From Actinomycetota bacterium (GTDB taxonomy: Bacteria; Actinomycetota; Acidimicrobiia; Acidimicrobiales; Ilumatobacteraceae), in contig WLIV01000019.1 of NCBI GenBank assembly GCA_009702045.1, positions 1 through 64,000 on the forward strand: DNA of 64,000 bases, in the 5' to 3' direction. Below the pieces are notes generated by a model. That model was not told the origin of the DNA and ran no database searches. It saw only the letters and a program-made list of their open reading frames with translations. Below, piece after piece: positions 57,659 through 64,000 of this stretch (position 1 is the first letter of the stretch; every line of letters starts with the position of its first letter). A program made the translations under genes and the position numbers.

Positions 57659-58975
57659 ATGGTTGGTGGCGCACTGAAGATGTCGAGTATGGACGATCTC
57701 GACCTGCGTATGTCGGACGGCGTCCGCCCGCTGTACGAAGCGGTCAAGGCATTCGTGCGCGACGAAGTAGACCCCATCTCCGAGCAGTTCCACCACATGG
57801 GCGAGGGCCGCGCCGACCGCTGGACGTACGCCCCGGGTCAGCTCGAACTGCTCCAGACGGTGAAGGACAAAGCCAAGGCGCTGGGTCTGTGGAACTTCTT
57901 CCTCCCCAACGCCGACGGTGTGGGCCTCAGCAACCTCGACTACGCGTACATCGCCAACGAGTTGGGCAAGAACCGCCTGGCGCCCGAGACGCTGAACTGC
58001 TCGGCACCAGACACGGGCAACATGGAAGTGCTCGAGCGTGTCGGCACGCCCGAGCAGAAGGCCAAGTGGCTCGAGCCGCTGCTGGCCGGAGAGATTCGCT
58101 CAGGGTATGCAATGACCGAGCCCGGTCTGATGAGCAGCGACGCGAAGCAGATCGACACCCGCGCCGTGCTCGACGGCGAGGAATGGATCATCAACGGTGA
58201 GAAGTTCTTCACCTCCGGCGCCGGCGATCCGCGCTGCAAGATCCTGATCACGATGGTGCGCAGCAACACCACCGCCGACACCTACAAGCAGCACTCGCAG
58301 ATCCTCATCCCGATGGACACCCCCGGGGTGGAGGTCGTCGGCCCGATGATCGTGTTCGGCAACGACGAGGCACCGCACGGCCATATGCACATCCGCTTCA
58401 ACGATGTGCGTGTCCCCAAGAGCAACATCCTGTGGGACGAGGGCAAGGGTTTCGAGATCTCGCAGTTGCGGCTTGGACCGGGACGTATCCATCACTGCAT
58501 GCGCAGTATCGGTTCTGCCGAGCGGGCCATCGAGATGATGATCGACCGTGGTCTCAGCCGCGAGGGCTTCGGCAAGAAACTGATCAACCTGGGCAAGAAC
58601 ATGGAAGTGCTCTCACGTGCCCGCATCGACGTCGAGTCAATGCGCCTGATGGTGCTGCGTGCGGCGAAGGCGATGGACGTGCTCGGCAACGCCGAGGCCC
58701 GCGTGTGGGTCAGCGCCGTGAAGGCGATGGTGCCCGAGAAGTGCGCACAGATCATCGACCAGGCAATCCAGATGCACGGCGCCGCCGGCGTCACCCAGTG
58801 GTTCCCGCTCGCCGAGATGTACCACGCCCAGCGCGTGCTCCGTCTGGCCGACGGGCCCGACGAGGTGCACCACATGGTGGTGGCCCGCGCCGAAGTGAAG
58901 ACCCGCGAGTCGGAGAAGGCTGCGGGACTTAACACCGAGTACCGCACCACCGGCCGCCTGTTCACCGGCCCCTGA
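57659..58975 (+). CDS. Acyl-CoA dehydrogenase family protein
   Basis: A 438-residue acyl-CoA dehydrogenase of the long ACAD10/11-like type. SGYAMTEPGLMSSDAKQID, WIINGEKFFTSGAGDPRCK and IQMHGAAGVTQWFPLAEMYH are visible. Where many homologues have a catalytic Glu in the final helix, this one has LRLADGPDEVHHM, as in related subfamilies. AGGAG stands 8 nt before ATG 57659. It ends before a hairpin terminator shared with the convergent DUF35 gene. Confidence 0.92.
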   Translation: MVGGALKMSSMDDLDLRMSDGVRPLYEAVKAFVRDEVDPISEQFHHMGEGRADRWTYAPGQLELLQTVKDKAKALGLWNFFLPNADGVGLSNLDYAYIANELGKNRLAPETLNCSAPDTGNMEVLERVGTPEQKAKWLEPLLAGEIRSGYAMTEPGLMSSDAKQIDTRAVLDGEEWIINGEKFFTSGAGDPRCKILITMVRSNTTADTYKQHSQILIPMDTPGVEVVGPMIVFGNDEAPHGHMHIRFNDVRVPKSNILWDEGKGFEISQLRLGPGRIHHCMRSIGSAERAIEMMIDRGLSREGFGKKLINLGKNMEVLSRARIDVESMRLMVLRAAKAMDVLGNAEARVWVSAVKAMVPEKCAQIIDQAIQMHGAAGVTQWFPLAEMYHAQRVLRLADGPDEVHHMVVARAEVKTRESEKAAGLNTEYRTTGRLFTGP

Positions 58976-58998
58976 TCCCACCAATACCGTTCGTGTCA

Positions 58999-59030
58999 CG
59001 CACGGACCACGGACGCCCGTGGCCCGTGCG
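58999..59030. terminator. Bidirectional terminator hairpin
   Basis: CGCACGG-A-CCACGG pairs with CCGTGG-C-CCGTGCG around an ACGC loop (13 pairs, one mismatch). It separates the convergent acyl-CoA dehydrogenase and DUF35 genes. Confidence 0.7.
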
Positions 59031-59054
59031 CGACCCGCGAGCTTGGAGAACGCG

Positions 59055-59453
59055 TCAGGCGGCAGTGAAGCGCGGGATCGAATCGTCGAACACGACCTTC
59101 ACCGGCATCCCCACGCGCACATCATCGACGGACACACCGACGATGTTGGTCATCAGACGCACCCCCTCGTCGAGTTCCACGTAGGCGATCACATAGGGGG
59201 CGAACTCCTTGTAGGGGCCGCTTCCCTTGCGCATGATCGTGAAGCTGTACACCGTTCCGGTGCCGCGCACTTCGTTGTACGTGACCCGCTGAGACGCGCA
59301 GTGCGGGCAGAACAGACGCGGGTACCAGATGTACTCGTGGCAGTCGTCGCAGCGCGGCACGACAAGGCGACCCTGCGCGCATGCATCCCAGAACTCGACG
59401 GTCTCATGTGTGGGACGCGGGGGCCGAGTGGGCAGGAACGGTGTCTCAGGCAT
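59055..59453 (-). CDS. DUF35 OB-fold zinc-ribbon protein
   Basis: A 132-residue acyl-CoA-associated DUF35 protein. Four Cys in CDDCHEYIWYPRLFCPHC (two CxxC pairs) form a zinc ribbon, followed by an OB fold with GTGTVYSFTIMRKG and PYVIAYVELDEGVRLMTNIVG. Such proteins pair with thiolase-fold partners, for example in Ltp2/ChsH2 aldolase complexes. Here the start overlaps the partner gene by 8 nt, which supports a complex. Confidence 0.92.
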   Translation of the reverse strand: MPETPFLPTRPPRPTHETVEFWDACAQGRLVVPRCDDCHEYIWYPRLFCPHCASQRVTYNEVRGTGTVYSFTIMRKGSGPYKEFAPYVIAYVELDEGVRLMTNIVGVSVDDVRVGMPVKVVFDDSIPRFTAA

Positions 59454-60612
59454 CGGGCTGCCCCAGGATCAGCGTGCTGCTCATGTGACGGGTGCCGAGC
59501 GCTCCACCGGTGCCGTGGGCCAGCGCGAGCTGACAGTTCGGTACCTGCACCGCCGGATGTGCCTCACCGCGCAGTTGACGCACGGCTTCGATCACCTTGG
59601 TCATGCCGCCGCGGTTGGCCGGGTGGTTGTTGCACAGTCCGCCACCATCGGTGTTGAACGGCAGCCGGCCGAACGGGGCGACGAGACCGCCGTCCATCAC
59701 GAAGCGGCCACCCTGACCCTTCTCACAGAACCCGAGATCCTCGATCGTGACGAGCACCGTGATCGTGAAGCTGTCGTAGATGGATACATAGTCGATGTCG
59801 GCCGGCGTGACACCAGCCTCGGCGAACGCTCGCGCACCCGACCACACGGCGCCCGTGTGGGACAGGTCGATGCGGCCACGGTTGGTGTCCTTCGCCGCTT
59901 CACCCTGACCCAGCAGCTTCACGCTGCGACGCGGCAGGGTGGCAGCGATCTCGGGGCTGACCACCACGATCGCTCCCCCGCCGTCGGTCACTACGCAACA
60001 GTCCATACGGTGCAGCGGATCGGCCACGAGTGGCGACGCAAGCACTTCCTCCACCGTGACGACATCGCGGAGGAAGGCGTGAGGGTTGTGCTGTGCGTGC
60101 AGCGATGCCGCCACTTTGATCTCCGCTAGCTGCGCACTGGTGGTGCCGAACTCGTACATGTGCCGCTGTGCGGCGAGTGCGTAGTGAGCCACGATGGTGG
60201 CGCCCCACAGGTTCTCGAACTCGCTCTCCGGCGCAGGGGCAGCTCCCGACGAGCCCGGCTGTGCACCGCCGTTGCGCGGCGTGCCAGCCAGCGTGATTAA
60301 CGCAACCGACGCGTGCCCAGCCTTGATCATCGCTGCCGCATGGCCGACATGCACGAGGTACGACGAACCGCCGGTCTCGGTGCTGTCGTACGTGCGGCAG
60401 CGCAAACCGAGATACTCCCCCATCGAGATCGGCCCGAAGCCCGGGGCGTCGCCCGCGCAGTAGTACGCGTCGACATCCGCCATCGTCAGACCGGCGTCGG
60501 CGAGCGCCCCGACCGCGACCTCCGCATGAATCTGCGGAACGGTGCGGTCGGGGATATCGCGTCGTGGATGTTCGTACGCACCAGCGATGAACGCCGCGCC
60601 GCGCAGGGACAT
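59446..60612 (-). CDS. Thiolase-fold protein lacking the nucleophilic Cys (Ltp2-like)
   Basis: A 388-residue protein with a thiolase fold (MSLRGAAFIAGAYEHPRRDIPD, SIYDSFTITVLVTIEDLGFC, NNHPANRGGM). Where true thiolases have the Cys nucleophile, this one has TETGGSSYLVHVGHA, with Gly. The C-terminal GHPxG is altered to NNHPANRGG. This matches the lipid-transfer-protein/Ltp2-type group, in which some members with DUF35 partners are retro-aldolases that release propionyl-CoA or acetyl-CoA. It overlaps the DUF35 gene downstream. ATG 60612 is used; the frame upstream has no similarity. Confidence 0.85.
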   Translation of the reverse strand: MSLRGAAFIAGAYEHPRRDIPDRTVPQIHAEVAVGALADAGLTMADVDAYYCAGDAPGFGPISMGEYLGLRCRTYDSTETGGSSYLVHVGHAAAMIKAGHASVALITLAGTPRNGGAQPGSSGAAPAPESEFENLWGATIVAHYALAAQRHMYEFGTTSAQLAEIKVAASLHAQHNPHAFLRDVVTVEEVLASPLVADPLHRMDCCVVTDGGGAIVVVSPEIAATLPRRSVKLLGQGEAAKDTNRGRIDLSHTGAVWSGARAFAEAGVTPADIDYVSIYDSFTITVLVTIEDLGFCEKGQGGRFVMDGGLVAPFGRLPFNTDGGGLCNNHPANRGGMTKVIEAVRQLRGEAHPAVQVPNCQLALAHGTGGALGTRHMSSTLILGQPDA

Positions 60613-60620
60613 ACGTGTGG

Positions 60621-61862
60621 TCAGATCCGCTCGATGATGATCGCCGGGGCCATACCACCGGCGGCGCACATCGTGACCAGACCGAACTGCAGGTCGCGAC
60701 GCTCGAGCTCATCGAGCAACGTGCCGATCAACAGGGCACCCGTGGCGCCGATGGGGTGACCGAGGGCGATGGCGCCACCGTTGACGTTGATCTTGTCGCG
60801 GTCGATACCGAGGTCGCGGATGAACTTCTCGGGCACTACGGCGAATGCTTCGTTGACCTCGAACAGGTCGATGTCGTCGAGCGTCAGGCCGGCCTTGGCG
60901 ACGGCCTTACGCGCTGCCGGTCCGGGAGCGTTCAGCATCAGCGTGGCGTCGTCACCCATGTTGACGGCCGCACGCACGCGAGCGCGGGGCTTCATACCGT
61001 GCGCCCGGGCGTACTCGGGGCTAGTCATCAGAATTGCGGCCGCGCCATCAACGACACCGCTGGAGTTGCCGGCGTGGTGCACGTGGGTGATCTCCAGACC
61101 GGGGAACCGGCGCAGCACCATGCTGCGGTAGGTGTCGCCAGCCTCGTTGAGCACGACATCGGCGAGGGCCTCGAACGACGGCTTGAGGCCGGCGAGTGAT
61201 TCCATCGTGGTCTGCGGGCGGGGGAACTCTTCGCGGTCGAGGGCGAGGGTGCCGTCGGGGCGGTACACGGGCACAAGGCTGCGGTCGAAGCGACCCTCCG
61301 CGATGGCGACGGCTGCACGACGCTGCGACTCGAGCGCCAGCTCGTCGAGCGCCTGACGGGAGATACCTTCCAGCGAGGCGATTGCGTCGCCGGCCACGCC
61401 CTGGTTGGTCTGTGGGTGCAGCGCACGCAACACCTCGTTACCAGCGTCCATGAACGGACCACGTACGGCCGGGTGAGCGTTGGCGGCATACGACGACATC
61501 ATCTCGGCGCCGCCGGCGATGACGACATCTTCGAAGCCGGCCATGATCGAGGCTGCGGCGAGGTTGGTGGCAGTGATGCCCGAACCGCAGAAGCGGTCGA
61601 GGGTGACGCCGCTGACGACCTGCTCGTATCCGGCCGAGAGCAACGCCATACGTCCGAGGTCGCCACCCTGGGTGCCGACCTGGGTGCTGCAACCGAAGAT
61701 CACGTCATCGACATCAGCGGTGTTGAGGTTGTTGCGCACGGCGATCGCCTTCAGCACGGTGGCACCCAGCTCCTGTGGGTGGATGTCGGCGAGGGCGCCC
61801 TTGCCGACCTTGCCGATACCGCGGGGTGTGCGGACGGCATCGATGATCCAAGCTTCGGACAT
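60621..61862 (-). CDS. Acetyl-CoA acetyltransferase (thiolase)
   Basis: A 413-residue thiolase. The nucleophile Cys lies in LDRFCGSGITATNLAA, and FEVNEAFAVVP, NGGAIALGHPIGATGA and LVTMCAAGGMAPA provide the remaining catalytic residues. It catalyses thiolysis of 3-ketoacyl-CoA or condensation of acetyl-CoA. AAGGAG stands 6 nt before ATG 61862. It lies 8 bp upstream of the thiolase-fold/DUF35 pair in the same direction, so the three probably form one degradation operon. Confidence 0.94.
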   Translation of the reverse strand: MSEAWIIDAVRTPRGIGKVGKGALADIHPQELGATVLKAIAVRNNLNTADVDDVIFGCSTQVGTQGGDLGRMALLSAGYEQVVSGVTLDRFCGSGITATNLAAASIMAGFEDVVIAGGAEMMSSYAANAHPAVRGPFMDAGNEVLRALHPQTNQGVAGDAIASLEGISRQALDELALESQRRAAVAIAEGRFDRSLVPVYRPDGTLALDREEFPRPQTTMESLAGLKPSFEALADVVLNEAGDTYRSMVLRRFPGLEITHVHHAGNSSGVVDGAAAILMTSPEYARAHGMKPRARVRAAVNMGDDATLMLNAPGPAARKAVAKAGLTLDDIDLFEVNEAFAVVPEKFIRDLGIDRDKINVNGGAIALGHPIGATGALLIGTLLDELERRDLQFGLVTMCAAGGMAPAIIIERI

Positions 61863-61925
61863 GGCAGCTCCTTGTGCGGTCGGCCACGACAGCCGGTTCA
61901 AACAACTGACCAAATTACCGCGGCA

Positions 61926-62333
61926 TCATGCTGACGGCGCAATCGGCGCAGCAACCACGGGCCCAGCATCCACAGGCGCGGCCGGAAACTGGTAGCCAAG
62001 AGTGGTGACCGTGAGGTGAGCGAACGCACCGTCGCCGAGCGCCCCGTGTATGTGAATTTCGCCGGGCTGAGCGACGATCATGTCGCCGACGGTGACGATC
62101 CGCCGCTCGCCGCCGACGACCTCCACGAAGCCGGTTCCGGCCGTGACCACCAGCACCTGGCCGCCGTCGTGACTGTGCTGCGGGGTGCACCCGCCGGCGC
62201 TCATCGTCACGATGCCGACATCCAGGCGGGAGGCGATGTGGGGCCCTTCCACCCAGTGCGGCAGCAGTGTGGCCGTAGCCGCCGGGACATCCTCGGACAT
62301 CTCGGCCATCGCGGCGGCGCTGAAGAACTTCAT
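61926..62333 (-). CDS. Cupin-domain protein
   Basis: A 135-residue single-domain cupin. The first motif is TPQHSHDGGQVLVVTAGTGFVEV, with two His and a Gln as metal ligands, and the second is GDMIVAQPGEIHIHG. It may be an isomerase, dioxygenase or sensor; none can be chosen. It diverges from the PPOX gene over 49 bp, so a shared control region is likely. It is on the same strand as the thiolase, 63 bp upstream. Confidence 0.85.
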   Translation of the reverse strand: MKFFSAAAMAEMSEDVPAATATLLPHWVEGPHIASRLDVGIVTMSAGGCTPQHSHDGGQVLVVTAGTGFVEVVGGERRIVTVGDMIVAQPGEIHIHGALGDGAFAHLTVTTLGYQFPAAPVDAGPVVAAPIAPSA

Positions 62334-62382
62334 GACGCGGAGCCTAGGCTCCGCACATTCGGTGAACGCAGGGGGAACGGGG

Positions 62383-62847
62383 ATGGCACAAGAACAGAAG
62401 CGCGGTAGGGCGATCGCGATGACCACGGGCGAACTCGACGCGTTCCTCACGACGGAGAAGACCTGCCGTCTCGCGACGGTGGATGCCAAGGGTCAGCCGC
62501 ATGTGTCGCCGGTGTGGTTCGTGTGGGACGGCGAGCACGTCTGGATCAACTCGCTGACCCGCAGCCAGCGCTGGACCGACGCCGTACGTCACCCACTCGT
62601 CGGCCTCACCGTCGATGCCGGCACCGAGTACTTCGAACTGCGCGGTGTCGAGATCACCGGCACCATCGAAGCCGTGGGAGATATCCCGCGCACCGACAGC
62701 GGTCCCGACCCGCTGGTACAGGTCGCCGAGTCCGGCTTCGGCACCAAGTACGGGGGAGGCACCTACACCCCCGATGGCCGCCACGCGTGGTTGAAGATCA
62801 CACCCACCAAGATCGCCAGTTGGGACTTCCGCAAACTGCCGAGCTGA
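62383..62847 (+). CDS. PPOX-type flavin/F420-dependent protein
   Basis: A 154-residue split-barrel protein of the pyridoxamine-phosphate-oxidase-like family. The strand TCRLATVDAKGQPHVSPVWFVWDGEHVWINS is typical of both FMN- and F420-binding members; HAWLKITPTKIASWDF ends the barrel. Actinobacterial members often use F420, but the sequence alone does not decide. ATG 62383 follows GGGGGAACGGGG. Confidence 0.87.
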   Translation: MAQEQKRGRAIAMTTGELDAFLTTEKTCRLATVDAKGQPHVSPVWFVWDGEHVWINSLTRSQRWTDAVRHPLVGLTVDAGTEYFELRGVEITGTIEAVGDIPRTDSGPDPLVQVAESGFGTKYGGGTYTPDGRHAWLKITPTKIASWDFRKLPS

Positions 62848-62894
62848 GTGCGCGACCCCGGGGGGCAGACGGATGGCGGGTTAGCCTCGCCGCC

Positions 62895-63839
62895 ATGCGT
62901 GCCGTCCGTTGTGCCGATCATCAGGTGTCGGTCGTCGACATCCCCGAGCCCACCGGTGAGGGCGTCAAGGTGCGCATCGCAGCGGCGGGTATCTGCGGTA
63001 GCGACCTGCACATGGTCGACCTGATGCCCACACCCGCCACGCTGGGTCACGAGTTCGCCGGTTGGTTGCCCGACGGGCGTCTCGTCGCGATCGAACCGAT
63101 CGGCGCATGCGGCACCTGCGAACCCTGCCGAGACGGGCGCCCGTACCACTGCCGCAGCGGGTTGCAGATGTTCGGTGGAGCACACGACGGCGGAATGGCC
63201 GACCTGTGCATCGTGCCCGAGTCCACGATCGTCGCGCTCCCCCTGTCCGTACCAGCGAAGGACTCGTCGCTCGTCGAACCGCTCGCTGTGGCGGTGCACG
63301 CGGTGCGCATGGCGGGCAACCTACGCGGCTTATCCACTGCCGTCATCGGCGGCGGCACGATCGGGTTGTGCCTCGTGCCGTCACTGCAGGCCGTCGGTGT
63401 GAGCGCTGTCGACGTGCTGGCCCGCCACGACCACCAGGTCAACGCCGTGGCCCGCCTCGGCGGCACACTCGGCGAGTTCGGCCGCAACAAGTGGGATGTC
63501 GTGTTCGACGCCGTCGGTACCGGCGAGTCGCTGGCTCAGGCAGTGAAGATGTGCCGCCCCGGCGGACGCATCGTGCTCGTCGGCATGTACTGGGACGGAT
63601 CGGTGCCGTTACCGGGTATGGAGCTGATGTCGAAGGAGATCGTGATCATCCCGTCGATGATGTACGGCAGCCACGGCCGTGTACGCGACTTCGATCTCGC
63701 CGCCCAGGTGCTCGCTGATCGTCCTGAAATCGGCGCCACGCTCATCACCCACCGCTTCCCACTCGACGCTGCGGTCGAGGCCTTCGCCGCTGCTCGCGAC
63801 CGCAAGTCGGGCGCGATCAAGGTCGTGCTGGAGCCCTGA
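62895..63839 (+). CDS. Zinc-dependent medium-chain alcohol dehydrogenase
   Basis: A 314-residue MDR enzyme. The catalytic zinc ligands are in AAGICGSDLH and LGHEFAG; ACGTCEPCRDGRPYHC carries four Cys for the structural zinc. The cofactor-binding motif is VIGGGTIGLCL. It oxidises an alcohol or polyol with NAD(P). ATG 62895 is used; the in-frame sequence before it is a shadow of the PPOX gene. One base separates its stop from the start of the CoA-transferase gene. Confidence 0.92.
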   Translation: MRAVRCADHQVSVVDIPEPTGEGVKVRIAAAGICGSDLHMVDLMPTPATLGHEFAGWLPDGRLVAIEPIGACGTCEPCRDGRPYHCRSGLQMFGGAHDGGMADLCIVPESTIVALPLSVPAKDSSLVEPLAVAVHAVRMAGNLRGLSTAVIGGGTIGLCLVPSLQAVGVSAVDVLARHDHQVNAVARLGGTLGEFGRNKWDVVFDAVGTGESLAQAVKMCRPGGRIVLVGMYWDGSVPLPGMELMSKEIVIIPSMMYGSHGRVRDFDLAAQVLADRPEIGATLITHRFPLDAAVEAFAAARDRKSGAIKVVLEP

Positions 63840-63840
63840 G

Positions 63841-64000
63841 GTGAACTCCACGGCACTCGCCGGCCTACGCATCTGCGACCTCTCTGGGCAACTCGCCGGC
63901 GCCGGAGCGACACGCACGCTGGCAGCCTTCGGCGCGGAGGTCATCCGCATCGAAGACCCTGTTCGGAAGGGTAAGTGGGATCTGCTGCGCGGCGTGCCAC
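63841..64000 (+). CDS. Family III CoA-transferase, N-terminal part (cut by the window edge)
   Basis: The first 53 codons read LAGLRICDLSGQLAGAGATR followed by LAAFGAEVIRIEDPVRKGKW, the N-terminal strand-helix pattern of CaiB/BaiF CoA-transferases. GTG 63841 is the first base after TGAG of the previous gene, suggesting translational coupling (TGAGGTG). The catalytic part lies outside the window. Confidence 0.85.
   Translation, partial: MNSTALAGLRICDLSGQLAGAGATRTLAAFGAEVIRIEDPVRKGKWDLLRGVP

Overview
The window looks like chromosomal DNA of a high-GC actinobacterium. The evidence is the very high GC content, many GTG and TTG starts, leaderless-type promoters, a mycofactocin-type SDR, a DUF2510 protein and menaquinone genes. 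An Acidimicrobiia (Ilumatobacter-like) source fits the gene mix, but that placement is inference and cannot be proven from the sequence alone. No phage, insertion sequence or CRISPR array was found.

Region 1 (1-9.0 kb) is housekeeping: menaquinone genes menD, menH, menA and menE in two divergent pairs with a FrnE-like DsbA oxidoreductase between them, then the minus-strand row GNAT-like / phoH / ybeY / CorC-like. Region 2 (9.1-15.3 kb) holds a membrane GGDEF-EAL protein, a small Cys-rich protein, a family III CoA-transferase, a cysteine-hydrolase homologue without its catalytic Cys, and a D-aminoacylase-type amidohydrolase.

Region 3 (15.3-39.7 kb) is the striking part. Five full paralogues of a ~690-residue enzyme (tannase-like Ser-Asp-His alpha/beta hydrolase plus C-terminal PKD domain, no signal peptide) and one collapsed sixth copy are interleaved with two paralogous amidohydrolases, an amidase, an SDR, a carboxylesterase, a TetR regulator and a branched-chain-type ABC importer. 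In the importer LivH, LivM and LivG are fused into one 906-residue protein, while LivF is encoded about 6 kb away. A 13-bp operator, TCAAC-N3-GTTSA, recurs in front of livF/tetR, PKD1, PKD5 and the collapsed copy. At livF, PKD1 and PKD5 it overlaps the -35 box with the same 20-bp offset to the -10 box. I read this as one TetR-controlled regulon that imports a compound and hydrolyses it (ester/amide/lactone chemistry); the substrate is unknown.

Region 4 (39.2-50 kb) carries an NTF2-like protein, an APH-like kinase coupled to an AttH/CrtC-like protein, tRNA-Cys, a lipoprotein hydrolase, a VapBC-type toxin-antitoxin pair, a three-subunit molybdenum hydroxylase (order L-M-S), and an SDR with two AhpD/CMD-like proteins in an overlapping operon. 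Region 5 (50-64 kb) has a DUF2510 membrane protein, acyl-CoA dehydrogenases, a mycofactocin-type SDR with a 17-bp palindromic operator, a SipW/TasA-like secretion locus in which the signal peptidase is fused to its own apparent substrate (a LamG domain), a methyltransferase, a thiolase-fold/DUF35 pair, a thiolase, a cupin, a PPOX-type flavoprotein, a zinc dehydrogenase and the start of another CoA-transferase cut by the window edge.
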